The notes under the pieces are model-generated. The model did not search any database. It was not told the origin of the DNA and saw only the letters and a program-made list of their open reading frames with translations. From positions 1-58,829 of the forward strand of contig JAISVZ010000015.1 in assembly GCA_031271295.1 (NCBI GenBank): a DNA stretch of 58,829 nt, in the 5' to 3' direction. The position numbers and the translations under genes were made by a program. Positions 15,619 to 24,419 of this stretch are shown here, piece after piece. The DNA comes from Clostridiales bacterium. GTDB taxonomy: Bacteria > Bacillota > Clostridia > Lachnospirales > WQUN01. Every line of letters begins with the position of its first letter. Within the stretch, counting starts at the first letter, position 1.

Positions 15619-17145
15619 TTAAAGGTCAAGCAAGGCAAGTACAAAATAAACCGGAGAATTCCAATATATCGCAATTTCATTCGAAGCGCAGCTTTCCTTT
15701 ACATCCGCGTAGCATTTCGCCGGCGGAAAACCCGCGCATAGCTCCTTAAGCGCACTGTCGTGTAAATGCATTTCGGGGCCGCCCGCAACCATTCCGGGAA
15801 CAGCCTCCCCCTTTGCAACCGACGGGCGGTGATGCGGGTTTTTTACGCTCTTTTTCCCAAACCCGGTAACAAAACTTTGCGAAATTGCGTTTTTACCCAA
15901 AAGATAATTCATATGTTCCTGCGCGGCTTCGGTATATTCGGGGTTTCTTTCAATCTCATTTGCTAAAAGCAGTGTCATAGCGTTATTTGCCAAAACCATG
16001 TTGCTTCCCCATATGTAGGTTTCTTCAAGCGAGTCGCCGTATGGGCTTTTGCCGTATTTTTGCATAATATCGCCGCACAGCAATTTAAGCGTATCCTTCA
16101 TTTGCCCATAAATTTTTTCATCCGCGATGCTTTCCGCGTGCAAAAGGTATTCTGCAATAGCGTACGTACCCATATCCCGCCAGCCAAGACCCGTAAAAAT
16201 TTCGCTCTCCTTTATGCATGTGTGATATTTTTCATCACCCGTGGCAATAAAGAGTTCAGCCGCCGCCCAAAAAATTTCATCTTGAAACTGCGGGTCCGTA
16301 TAACCGCCCGTGCGGATACCGGCGGGGTTTTTATAAGGCGTCATATTTAAATTGCTCTCGCACCATAAAAACGCACTCTTTGCCGCACTTAGCAGCATTT
16401 CCTTTTTTTCCGGGTAAAAGCGCGATGCCATTGCCATTACGGCGGCAAAATCCCCGGCTGCGTTAAGCGAAGGCGGCGCTATAAAAAGTTCGCCGTTTTC
16501 ATCTTCCGGCATCATATCAAGCGCGCAAAACGATTTGCACGAAACTTTGTGGTACACCGCGCCGGTTGCCTCATCCTGCATTTTAAGCATCCATTCAATT
16601 TCAAACCACACGGTATCCAAAACTTCGGAATCCGGGTTTTTGGAAAGCTCGTACGCAAGAAGTAAATCCGCGACAGTTTTTGCGGCGGGAACCACATAAC
16701 GCCCGTAATCGCCCGCGTCGTGCCAGCCTCCGGAAACATCCTTTTTTATTTCGGTTTCGTAAATTGCGGCAAGCCCCGTATGGCAAGCCGAATGCGACCA
16801 TAACCCGCCATTTACCGAAACGCCGCACTTTTGATAGTTAAACATTTCAAGAATTGCCCGGCGCAAGTTGCCGTAAGGGTTTTCGTCAATTATAAAACCG
16901 TATGATTCGCCGCTTGGCGTTTTTAAAAAATATTCACCGCGCTCGGTTATGCCGGTGAAATCCGCAAGGCAAACCGAACCTTTCGATGCCGCGTGCCCTA
17001 CCGGCGCAGAAACTTTCCCGCAAAGTACGCTCTGCGAACCCGCCGCGGTTTGGCGAAAAACCTCAAATTCCGAATCCCCCGGCGAAAGAACGGCTATCTT
17101 TTTATCGCCCGGCCTGTACCCTAACTGATTTAATTTTATTTTCAT
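15619..17145 (-). CDS. Glycoside hydrolase family 9 (cytoplasmic beta-glucanase/glucosidase)
   Basis: 508 residues from ATG 17145, chosen because AAGGAG lies 6 bases upstream. The N-terminal Ig-like CelD_N module (1-85) is followed by the (alpha/alpha)6 catalytic domain. Visible GH9 features are GGWHDAGDYGRY (139-150; Asp143 and Asp146 are the catalytic-base pair), GSNMVLANNAMTLLLA, the NYLLGKN...TGFG...PHHRPS signature, and a late Glu in ASNEIAIYWNSP as probable acid. There is no signal peptide, so it acts inside the cell on imported oligosaccharides, as with other unsecreted GH9 enzymes. It is divergent from an enolase-superfamily gene. Substrate (cello- or gluco-oligosaccharide) is inferred. 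Confidence 0.87.
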   Translation of the reverse strand: MKIKLNQLGYRPGDKKIAVLSPGDSEFEVFRQTAAGSQSVLCGKVSAPVGHAASKGSVCLADFTGITERGEYFLKTPSGESYGFIIDENPYGNLRRAILEMFNYQKCGVSVNGGLWSHSACHTGLAAIYETEIKKDVSGGWHDAGDYGRYVVPAAKTVADLLLAYELSKNPDSEVLDTVWFEIEWMLKMQDEATGAVYHKVSCKSFCALDMMPEDENGELFIAPPSLNAAGDFAAVMAMASRFYPEKKEMLLSAAKSAFLWCESNLNMTPYKNPAGIRTGGYTDPQFQDEIFWAAAELFIATGDEKYHTCIKESEIFTGLGWRDMGTYAIAEYLLHAESIADEKIYGQMKDTLKLLCGDIMQKYGKSPYGDSLEETYIWGSNMVLANNAMTLLLANEIERNPEYTEAAQEHMNYLLGKNAISQSFVTGFGKKSVKNPHHRPSVAKGEAVPGMVAGGPEMHLHDSALKELCAGFPPAKCYADVKESCASNEIAIYWNSPVYFVLALLDL

Positions 17146-17276
17146 CGTATTCTCCTTAATACTTGCCATATTCTGTTTACGTAGCAGAATTATACGCCAT
17201 GGAAGAAATCAAGTCAATCAAGTTAACTCAGTCGAATTTTACATTTTTTTATGTAGCGGTTTCTAATTTTCCATGA

Positions 17277-17282
17277 TATACT
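17277..17282 (+). promoter_or_regulatory. Extended -10 promoter of enolase-superfamily gene
   Basis: TGATATACT (TG-n plus TATACT) about 30 bases before the start codon, with no clear -35. It lies in the divergent gap with the GH9 gene. Confidence 0.45.
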
Positions 17283-17314
17283 AACACCGAAAACATTTAA
17301 ACGGAGATAAAATT

Positions 17315-18688
17315 ATGCCGATAAACGAACTTATAAGCCAAAAAATAAATCAAAATTCAAGCCCGTCCGGTTTGCGAATAACCGACATGCGTTTTACGGA
17401 TATAACAGGCATACCGTTTCACACAACGCTTATGAAAATTTACACAAACCAGGGTATTACCGGTTTTGGCGAAATACGCGACGGTGCGAGCAAAAGATAC
17501 GCGCAAATACTGAAATCGGTTTTGCTCGGTGAAAACCCGTGCGATGTTGACCGTCTTTTTCGCAGAATAAAGCAGTTTGGCGGCAGCGGAAGGCAGGGAG
17601 GCGGAGTAAGCGGAGTTGAAACCGCGCTGTGGGATTTGGCGGGCAAAGCTTACGCTGTTCCGGTTTATGCCCTTTTGGGCGGAAAATTCCGCGACAGTAT
17701 CCGCATGTACGCGGATACGGACATTACGGGTAAGCACACGGGTAAGGAAATGGGCTCGGCTCTTAAAAAAAGAATGGAGGCGGGGTACACATTTTTAAAA
17801 ATGGATTTAGGGCTTGATATTTTGCAAGGTTTGCCGAATACGGTTAGTGCGCCCCTCGGCTATTTTGAAACTCAAAACGAAATATACATGAAAATTGAAG
17901 AAGCGAAAAACGCGAACGATGCATGGGCTTTGCGTTATTGGAAAAACAGGCTCTACGATGCCAACAACGTAATGCATCCGTTTACCGGAATACATATCAC
18001 GGAAAACGGGCTTGATATTTTGGAAAATTACGTTGCCGATGTAAGAAGCGTAATAGGGTACGAGGTTCCTTTGGCGGTAGATCATTTTGGCCATTTAGCT
18101 TTGGAGGACTGCATAAAGCTTTGCCGCCGTATTGAAAAATTCAACTTGGCGTGGGCGGAGGATATGATTCCGTGGCAGTTAACCGAGCAGTACAAAATAC
18201 TGCGCCGCCAAACTGCGGTTCCTATTTGCACCGGCGAGGATATCTATTTAAAGGAAGGTTTTAAACCGCTTCTTGAAAGCGGAAGCCTTAGCGTAATCCA
18301 TCCCGATGTTCTTACCGCGGGCGGAATACTCGAAACCAAAAAAATATCCGATTTGGCGGCGCTTTACGGCGCGGCAATGTGTATCCACATGGCGGAGAGC
18401 CCAATTGGCTGCCTTGCGGCGGTACACACCGCGGCAGCTTGCGAAAATTTTACCGCGCTGGAATTCCATTCGGTGGATATAGCGCAGTGGAACAACATTT
18501 ACGAGGGAAACCTCCCAAAACCCCTCGTGCAAAACGGACATATAAAGGTACCCGATACGCCGGGCCTTGGAATTGACTCTTTAAACGACGAAGTTTTGGC
18601 GGAGCTTATCCATCCGGAAATTCCCGGCATGTGGGAGGATACGGCGGAATTTGATACCGACCCGCGAAACGACAGGTTGTGGAGCTAA
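17315..18688 (+). CDS. Enolase-superfamily (mandelate racemase/muconate lactonizing) enzyme
   Basis: 457 residues with the capping domain (about 20-135) and the TIM-barrel domain. Probable metal ligands and catalytic residues are FLKMDLG (about 162), VDHFGH (about 254), AEDM (about 281), GED (about 306) and HMAESPIG (about 358). The barrel carries an insertion (about 170-225: YFETQNEIYMKIEEAKNAND region) seen in some sugar-acid dehydratases. It is probably a sugar-acid dehydratase or racemase; the substrate cannot be read from the sequence. GGAG lies 9 bases before ATG. Divergent from GH9, suggesting joint control in carbohydrate use. Confidence 0.82.
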   Translation: MPINELISQKINQNSSPSGLRITDMRFTDITGIPFHTTLMKIYTNQGITGFGEIRDGASKRYAQILKSVLLGENPCDVDRLFRRIKQFGGSGRQGGGVSGVETALWDLAGKAYAVPVYALLGGKFRDSIRMYADTDITGKHTGKEMGSALKKRMEAGYTFLKMDLGLDILQGLPNTVSAPLGYFETQNEIYMKIEEAKNANDAWALRYWKNRLYDANNVMHPFTGIHITENGLDILENYVADVRSVIGYEVPLAVDHFGHLALEDCIKLCRRIEKFNLAWAEDMIPWQLTEQYKILRRQTAVPICTGEDIYLKEGFKPLLESGSLSVIHPDVLTAGGILETKKISDLAALYGAAMCIHMAESPIGCLAAVHTAAACENFTALEFHSVDIAQWNNIYEGNLPKPLVQNGHIKVPDTPGLGIDSLNDEVLAELIHPEIPGMWEDTAEFDTDPRNDRLWS

Positions 18689-18817
18689 CTTACCGCTAAT
18701 TTAGAATTACAAAATTATGTGTTTAGCTCTTTACTTTCAGAGATTAAAACATTATACTTAACCCGTGCAATTGTTTTGCGGAAATTTTAAAACAGCGGCC
18801 AGATAGGATGTGATGAA

Positions 18818-19474
18818 ATGAAAATTGAGAAAATAACCGACTGTCAGTTAAGAATATTACTCAGCCGGTCGGATTTATCGGAACGGAACATTGATTTAAT
18901 GGAGCTTTTAAGCGGATCCGACAAAACTCAGGTTTTCTTCAAGGAAATGATGGAGCAGGCGTCGGCAGAGTACAATTTTCAAATAAGCAACTCGCCTCTC
19001 GTTATTGAAATCTCACCGATTTCCGTTGACAGCCTTATGATTACCATTACCAAAATGGACGGCGACCTTCAAAATTTAGATTACGGGGGCGGGCTTAATT
19101 TACTTTCGGAACTTGCCAAACTTACAAGAAGCGGAAAACGCGGTTATCCGCAAAGGGCAAAGGCGGTTAAGCGTCCGGAGGAAACACAGTTAATTTTCAC
19201 ATTTGAAACTCTTGACGATGCCGCAAAAGCCGCAAAACGTCTTACCGCAATTTTTTCGGGTGAAAGCAGCTTACTTAAATTTAACGGAAAATATTATTTT
19301 GTTCTGCACAACATACAGGAAGAAAACCGGCCTGCTTTAGTGCGGTTGGAAAATATTTTGTCCGAATACGGGCAGAAACAGCCGGCAAACTCCCTTGCCG
19401 AACAGCACCTTAAGGAACATGGGGACGTAATAATAAATTCCGGCGCGGCATGTAAACTCGCGCAGTATTTATAA
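18818..19474 (+). CDS. mecA: Adaptor protein MecA
   Basis: 218 residues with the MecA layout: an N-terminal substrate-binding region (MKIEKITDCQLRILLSRSDL, then LMELLSGSDKTQVFF and a FFKEMMEQA helix), an acidic/basic linker (about 95-120) and the C-terminal ClpC-binding domain (FTFETLDDAAKAAKRL; then GESSLLKFNGKYYFVLH). MecA delivers substrates to ClpCP and controls competence and sporulation in Bacillus; the role in this organism is inferred. AGGATGTGAT precedes ATG. It is separated from sigH by a strong hairpin. Confidence 0.85.
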   Translation: MKIEKITDCQLRILLSRSDLSERNIDLMELLSGSDKTQVFFKEMMEQASAEYNFQISNSPLVIEISPISVDSLMITITKMDGDLQNLDYGGGLNLLSELAKLTRSGKRGYPQRAKAVKRPEETQLIFTFETLDDAAKAAKRLTAIFSGESSLLKFNGKYYFVLHNIQEENRPALVRLENILSEYGQKQPANSLAEQHLKEHGDVIINSGAACKLAQYL

Positions 19475-19483
19475 ACAATTAAA

Positions 19484-19533
19484 AAAAGCGCGTGCGGATA
19501 AAGCAAGAATCCGCACTGCGCTTTATTATTTGG
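19484..19533 (+). terminator. Long-stem terminator after mecA
   Basis: AAAGCGC plus GTGCGGAT pair with ATCCGCAC plus TGCGCTTT around a 9-base loop, followed by ATTATTT. It divides mecA from sigH. Confidence 0.8.
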
Positions 19534-19555
19534 ATTTTAACGCAAAGAGAATGGA

Positions 19556-20173
19556 ATGATTTGCTGTATGCAACAATACGGGGATTTAAACGACGAAAAC
19601 CTTATATCCTTAATCCGCGAGGGGGATGGCGCCGCTCAGGATTATCTTTTGGAAAAATACAAAAGTTTAGTGAAGATAACCGCGCGCCCGTATTTTATTA
19701 TCGGCGCGGACAGAGACGATATAATTCAGGAGGGAATGATAGGCCTTTACAAGGCCGTAAGGGATTTTGACCCTTCCAAAAACGTAACCTTTGAATCGTT
19801 CGCGGGGCTTTGCGTTACAAGGCAAATTATAACCGCAATAAAATCCGCCGGACGCAAAAAACATTCGCCCCTTAATTCGTCCGTTTCGCTAAACCAAAAC
19901 ATTGACGGCGAGGATTATTCGTTTATGGAAATATTGCCGCAAAGCCAGTCGCAAAGCCCGGAGGATTTGCTGATAAACAAGGAAACCAAAAATTTTATCG
20001 AAATACAGATAGAGAAAAAATTAAGCGAGATGGAAAGCAATGTTCTGCGGCTTTTTCTGCTTGGGAAAAGTTACGCGGAAATTGCTAAAATAGTTAAAAA
20101 AGACGAAAAATCAATAGATAATTCACTGCAACGGGTAAGAAGGAAAATAGCCAATTTTATTAAAACAGGGTAA
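19556..20173 (+). CDS. sigH: RNA polymerase sigma-H factor
   Basis: 205 residues. Sigma region 2 (about 20-90) includes LLEKYKSLVKITARPYFIIG, then DDIIQEGMIGLYKAVRDFDP and FESFAGLCVTRQIITAIKSA; region 4 (about 145-200) includes MESNVLRLFLLGKSYAEIAK and SIDNSLQRVRRKI. The linker PLNSSVSLNQ is typical of SigH/Spo0H rather than other group-3 sigmas. It directs early sporulation and stationary-phase genes. ATG 19556 (AGAGAATGG upstream) or 19568 could start it; the difference is four residues. Confidence 0.87.
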   Translation: MICCMQQYGDLNDENLISLIREGDGAAQDYLLEKYKSLVKITARPYFIIGADRDDIIQEGMIGLYKAVRDFDPSKNVTFESFAGLCVTRQIITAIKSAGRKKHSPLNSSVSLNQNIDGEDYSFMEILPQSQSQSPEDLLINKETKNFIEIQIEKKLSEMESNVLRLFLLGKSYAEIAKIVKKDEKSIDNSLQRVRRKIANFIKTG

Positions 20174-20187
20174 AAACGCACGCCAAC

Positions 20188-20997
20188 TTACCCAAGCGCC
20201 ACATCTAAAACCATCATAACCGCAAACCCAAACAAAACGCCAAACGCCGCAAGAGTTTTGTTATCCTTAAACGATTCGGGGATAAGTTCCGAACACACAA
20301 CGGCAATCATCGCACCGGCGGAAAACGACAGCGTAAGCGGCAGCGCGCTGCGAACCGCCATTGCGTATAAAACGCCGATAACTCCCGCAAACGGCTCCGC
20401 AATTCCCGAAGCCTGCCCAACCATAAAGCTCTTTAGCCTTGACGCGCCGTCCCTGCGAAGCGGCATTGCAACACACACTCCCTCAGGGAAATTTTGAAGC
20501 CCAATACCAAAGGCGAGCATAACCGCGCTTTGCGCCGACGCGCCCGAAACCCCCATAGCCGCGCTTGCAAACGCAACGCCTATAGCAAGCCCTTCCGGAA
20601 TGTTGTGAAGAGTTACCGCGCAGGCAAGCAGAATTGAACGTTTTGTACACTTCCCATCATCGTTGCCGCTGATACTACTACACTTAATCAAGTTTGCTTT
20701 AGTGAGAAAAATATCACACCCAATAACAAAAGCGCCGCCAAGCATAAAGCCTGTTGCCGATATTAGCCAGGCGTTTCCGTTAAGCTCCGCAGCAAGCTCT
20801 ATTGCGGGGGCAAGGAGTGACCAAAACGACGCCGCAATCATAACTCCCGCCGCAAACCCCATTGCTAAATCCAAAACCTTTTGGTTAATGGTTTTGAAAA
20901 AGAAAACCACTCCCGCGCCCATTGCCGTTACCAAATAAGTAAATATTGTAGCAAAAAGCCCTTGCAAAACAGGATTTAATTCCAAAAACCGTGCCAT
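20188..20997 (-). CDS. ZIP-family divalent metal transporter (ZupT-like)
   Basis: 269 residues, eight membrane segments. The metal-binding ZIP helices are visible: ACAVTLHNIPEGLAIGVAFA and the parallel FGIGLQNFPEGVCVAMPLRR, each with an H/N-x-P-E-G motif. There is a polar loop (about 100-120). It resembles bacterial ZupT-type zinc/iron importers or GufA-like members. It is convergent with sigH, with only 14 bases between stops. The upstream region holds a small hairpin repeat, and the gene stands alone. Confidence 0.88.
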   Translation of the reverse strand: MARFLELNPVLQGLFATIFTYLVTAMGAGVVFFFKTINQKVLDLAMGFAAGVMIAASFWSLLAPAIELAAELNGNAWLISATGFMLGGAFVIGCDIFLTKANLIKCSSISGNDDGKCTKRSILLACAVTLHNIPEGLAIGVAFASAAMGVSGASAQSAVMLAFGIGLQNFPEGVCVAMPLRRDGASRLKSFMVGQASGIAEPFAGVIGVLYAMAVRSALPLTLSFSAGAMIAVVCSELIPESFKDNKTLAAFGVLFGFAVMMVLDVALG

Positions 20998-21061
20998 AAT
21001 TTCCGCCTTGAATAAAATCTCTATTAATTATATGCACGTTCTATATTTCTTGTTATAAAGC

Positions 21062-21115
21062 GGGTACGCAAAAAAATTTACCAAGAAAATCACCTGGTAA
21101 ATCTTTTTGGTGCGC
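21062..21115. repeat. Small hairpin repeat, copy 2
   Basis: TTTACCA...TGGTAAA with the inner AAGAAAATCACC loop, flanked by A- and T-runs and by GGTACGC and GGTGCGC. On the minus strand it has a seven-T run and may terminate the upstream redox operon. The stem differs from copy 1 (821-864) by compensating base pairs, while the loop core AAAATCAC is kept. Confidence 0.6.
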
Positions 21116-21154
21116 ATTATAAATCCCGCATGAAGCCTCAATTTTTATGTTCAT

Positions 21155-24100
21155 TTAAATTAAGGCAACCTTTTGTTTTTCGCCCACAGTATTTGTATAA
21201 GTTCCGCTTTGCCGCGCAAAACCCGCGCAAGGCAGAACAACATCCGCCGTTTTAAAACCATCCGCCTCCATATAAGCCGCGCTAACGCACAAAAATTCCA
21301 GCCCGGATAAGTTCGCCCCGCAGGCAAAACCGCCGAAAGTTTCACTCGGTGAATCCGCACCGCTTAAATTTTCTTCCGGTAATTGCGCACCGCTTGAATT
21401 TTCTTCCGGTGAATCCGCACCGGAAAGGCACTCTCCAAACGCCGTTAAAGCGCGGATTGTTCCGTTTTTAATTTTTTCCGTAAGTTCATTTGCGTAACCT
21501 ATGCCCGCGTCCGCCAGCCCTTGGTCGTTGGCGTTTTTCTTTAGCTGAATAATGCCGCCGGTAGTGCCGCCGCCATGTTCGGCGCTTATTGCCGCATTCG
21601 CCAAAAGGGTTTGCGCATCGTAAGAAATGTCGTCCTGCGCAAAAACAATTATGGATTTTTCGGTTTTGTATGTGCCGTACTCTTTTATTGCGTTGCCTAT
21701 TTCGTCCAAACCAAAGCGCTTATCGCTCCATTCATCCGCAAGGGATGGAGTGCTGCCCGCCGCCAAAATCAGCTTCGCGCCGTTTAATACAGCCTTGCGG
21801 ATTTGGATTCCAACAACCGGGTGCGATTTCATAATATCCCGCGCGGCAAGCAAAATAACATCCGCGCTCAAAATATCGTTAAACGTACGGTTTGACGCGT
21901 CTTTTCCGGTTACTGCGCTTAACGCGCTTTCCTTTCGGTCAAAGGAATAAACTTTTACGCCAAAATTTTCGGCGTAATTTTTGGCGTATTGTATTTCCTC
22001 GTTTGTGGATTTGCCGGAAACTGTTACAGCGGCGGCATCCGTTCCGCAATTTTTAATAATTTCAGCCATTTTTTCCGCCGCGTAATTTAACGCAAAGGAT
22101 AAATCCGCGCTCTCATTTTTAATTGCCGCCTTAACTATGCGCCGGTTTTCCCAAAGGCGGAAATCATTAAAACCGAACCTGCCCTTTTCGCACAATATCT
22201 GAGTTTTATTCTCCGAATTATCCGGCAAATTTCTTAAAACCATATTACCTTTAAACGTAAGCTTGGTTTTGCAGCCAACCGAACAAAACGGGCATACCGT
22301 ATTTACAAATTCCTCTTTAACCGGCACCTGCTTTTGCGCCGCTGTTTTTTCCGTAATTGCGCCGGTTGGGCAAAGCGCCGCGCACTGCCCGCACAAAGTA
22401 CAACCCGCCGCACTTAAATCCAAATCAAACGCGGGTTTAACGGTTACGTCAAAACCTCTGCCGGTAAGCCCCAACGCGCAAACTCCCATAACCTCGTCGC
22501 AAACTCTAACGCACAAGCCGCACAAAATGCATTTGTCCGGGTTGCGGATTATCAGCTCGTCGTTTTGCCCGGAATTTCCGGTCGCGGTTTTCTCTCCGGA
22601 ATATTTGTCCGGGGAAGCTCCAACCATATTTGCGATATCGTATAACTTGCACTCGAAAAAATCCGAACAGCCGCACTCAAGGCAGCGTTTTGCTTCGTTT
22701 ACCGCCTCTTCTTCGGAAAAGCCAAGGTTAACCTCGCTAAAACAGGTTTTGCGTTGCTGCGGTTCTAAGTGCCGCATTTTTGTTCTTGGTATTTTCTCGG
22801 TTTCGGCAAAATCCCGCTCTGTTTTTTCGGTTTTCACTAAAAACGGTGCGGTATAACTTACATCCATGCCGCCGTTTAAAAAGCCGTCTATTACAAGCGC
22901 CGCGCCTCTTGCCTCGCCAATCGCGGAAATTGCTATATCCGCGCCTTTGTTTGTGGCGTCGCCTATCGCGAAAACTCCTTTTAAATTTGTGCGAAACGTT
23001 GCCTCGTCGGCGGATACCGTGCCGCGTTTGGTAAGAGCCACATCTTCAAGCCCGGCGGTTTTAACACCCTGCCCTATCGCGATTATTACGGAATCTACAT
23101 CCAAAACTTCTTCCTCGCCCGCAACCGGCACGGGCGACCTGCGCCCGCTTGCGTCCGGATTGCCAAGAGCCATTTTTTGAAGCCTAACCTTCGAAACCGC
23201 GCCCGCCTCATCGGGTAAAATTTCAATGGGGTTGGTTAAATATTTAAAAATAACGCCTTCCTCTTCCGCTTCTTGTATCTCAATATCCTCCGCCGGCATC
23301 TCGTTTTTGGTGCGGCGGTATATGTTATACACCTTTTCCGCGCCGAGCCTTACCGCGCTTCGGCAGGTATCCATTGCCGTATTTCCGCCGCCCACAACCG
23401 CAACGGTTTTGCCTATAAACGGAGCGCTGTTTTGCGCTGCGCCGCGCAAAAAGTCTATCCCGCCGTAAACACGGCGCAAATCCTCGCCCGGACAGTTAAG
23501 CTTCATACTGCTCCACGCGCCGATTGCGATAATTACGGCATCGTAATTTTGGCGTAAATAATCCAAAGTTATATTGTTTTCTCCGGCGCTTTCACTAAGC
23601 AAACAGTTATTTACAAGCTTTACACCCATTTTTTCTATAACGGATATTTCCTTATCCAAAATATCTTTGGGCAAACGGTACTCCGGAATGCCGTAGCGCA
23701 GCATACCGCCCATTTTGGGCATAGCGTCAAAAACCGTAACGGCGTGCCCTTTAAGCCGCAGAAAATACGCAGCCGAAAGACCACCCGGCCCGCCGCCTAT
23801 TATTGCCGCAGTTTTGCCGGTATCCGCCGCCGCTTCCGGTAATATTTTCGTTTCGTCAATAAATTTATCTGATGCGAAGTATTTTAATGAAGCTATAGAT
23901 ACCGGTTGCTCAACAAGTTTTCTGCGGCATTCCTTTTCGCACGGGTGAGGGCAAACGCGCCCAATTGAAGACGGCAAAGGCAGGTTTTCCTTAATAAGGC
24001 TTGCCGCCGCCTCATATTCCCCGTTGGCAATAAGCCCCACATACCCTTGGCAATCCGTTTGCGCCGGGCAGGCAAGTACGCACGGCGGTCGGCAATCCCC

Positions 24101-24391
24101 CGTGTGGTTTGAAAGCAGAAGCTCCAACGCAAATTTTCTCGCGGTTTTAACCCGGTCGGTATTTGTTTTTATAACCATCCCGGCCGAAACTAAAGTTGAG
24201 CACGCACGCAAAAGCTTTGGTGTGTTTTCGGCTTCAACAAGGCAAATTCCGCAGGATGCGTACATTGCAACACGCTCGTCGCTGCACAGAGTTGGTATGT
24301 ATATTCCAACCGATTTTGCCGCGTCCAGTATTGTTTGCCCGCTTTGAGTTTCTATTTCAATTCCGTCAATTTTAATATTGTACAAAGGCAT
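21155..24391 (-). CDS. Large FAD/Fe-S oxidoreductase subunit (StnA-like; GltD plus NuoG-like fusion)
   Basis: 1078 residues from ATG 24391, chosen for AAGGAGGG 7 bases upstream. In order: a 2Fe-2S ferredoxin domain (1-75); a GltD-like Cys-rich region (CRPPCVLACPAQTDC, CPHPCEKEC); FAD-binding IIGGGPGGLSAAYF; NADPH-binding VVGGGNTAMDTC; a second Cys cluster (CLECGCSDFFEC); two 4Fe-4S motifs (CILCGLCVRVC, CTLCGQCAALC); and a C-terminal formate-dehydrogenase/NuoG-like domain (CPFCSVGC) with no catalytic Cys/Sec that I can see. With the NuoF- and NuoE-like neighbours this fits a Sporomusa-type (Stn) NADH/NADPH/ferredoxin bifurcating transhydrogenase. A 30-bp minisatellite adds a Ser/Glu loop near the C-terminus. 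Confidence 0.8.
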   Translation of the reverse strand: MPLYNIKIDGIEIETQSGQTILDAAKSVGIYIPTLCSDERVAMYASCGICLVEAENTPKLLRACSTLVSAGMVIKTNTDRVKTARKFALELLLSNHTGDCRPPCVLACPAQTDCQGYVGLIANGEYEAAASLIKENLPLPSSIGRVCPHPCEKECRRKLVEQPVSIASLKYFASDKFIDETKILPEAAADTGKTAAIIGGGPGGLSAAYFLRLKGHAVTVFDAMPKMGGMLRYGIPEYRLPKDILDKEISVIEKMGVKLVNNCLLSESAGENNITLDYLRQNYDAVIIAIGAWSSMKLNCPGEDLRRVYGGIDFLRGAAQNSAPFIGKTVAVVGGGNTAMDTCRSAVRLGAEKVYNIYRRTKNEMPAEDIEIQEAEEEGVIFKYLTNPIEILPDEAGAVSKVRLQKMALGNPDASGRRSPVPVAGEEEVLDVDSVIIAIGQGVKTAGLEDVALTKRGTVSADEATFRTNLKGVFAIGDATNKGADIAISAIGEARGAALVIDGFLNGGMDVSYTAPFLVKTEKTERDFAETEKIPRTKMRHLEPQQRKTCFSEVNLGFSEEEAVNEAKRCLECGCSDFFECKLYDIANMVGASPDKYSGEKTATGNSGQNDELIIRNPDKCILCGLCVRVCDEVMGVCALGLTGRGFDVTVKPAFDLDLSAAGCTLCGQCAALCPTGAITEKTAAQKQVPVKEEFVNTVCPFCSVGCKTKLTFKGNMVLRNLPDNSENKTQILCEKGRFGFNDFRLWENRRIVKAAIKNESADLSFALNYAAEKMAEIIKNCGTDAAAVTVSGKSTNEEIQYAKNYAENFGVKVYSFDRKESALSAVTGKDASNRTFNDILSADVILLAARDIMKSHPVVGIQIRKAVLNGAKLILAAGSTPSLADEWSDKRFGLDEIGNAIKEYGTYKTEKSIIVFAQDDISYDAQTLLANAAISAEHGGGTTGGIIQLKKNANDQGLADAGIGYANELTEKIKNGTIRALTAFGECLSGADSPEENSSGAQLPEENLSGADSPSETFGGFACGANLSGLEFLCVSAAYMEADGFKTADVVLPCAGFARQSGTYTNTVGEKQKVALI
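21347..21423. repeat. In-frame minisatellite, 30-bp units
   Basis: Units at 21347-21376, 21377-21406 and a partial at 21407-21423. They encode 10-residue SGADSPEEN-type blocks inserted in the NuoG-like end of the large redox subunit. Confidence 0.85.
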
Positions 24392-24419
24392 GTGATGCCC
24401 TCCTTTAGAAACGTTGTTT

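Noticed and set aside
21155..24391. Catalytic formate dehydrogenase alpha subunit
   Set aside because: The FDH-like end has the N-terminal 4Fe-4S Cys set but no Cys/Sec-His active-site motif, and a large part of the molybdopterin region is missing.
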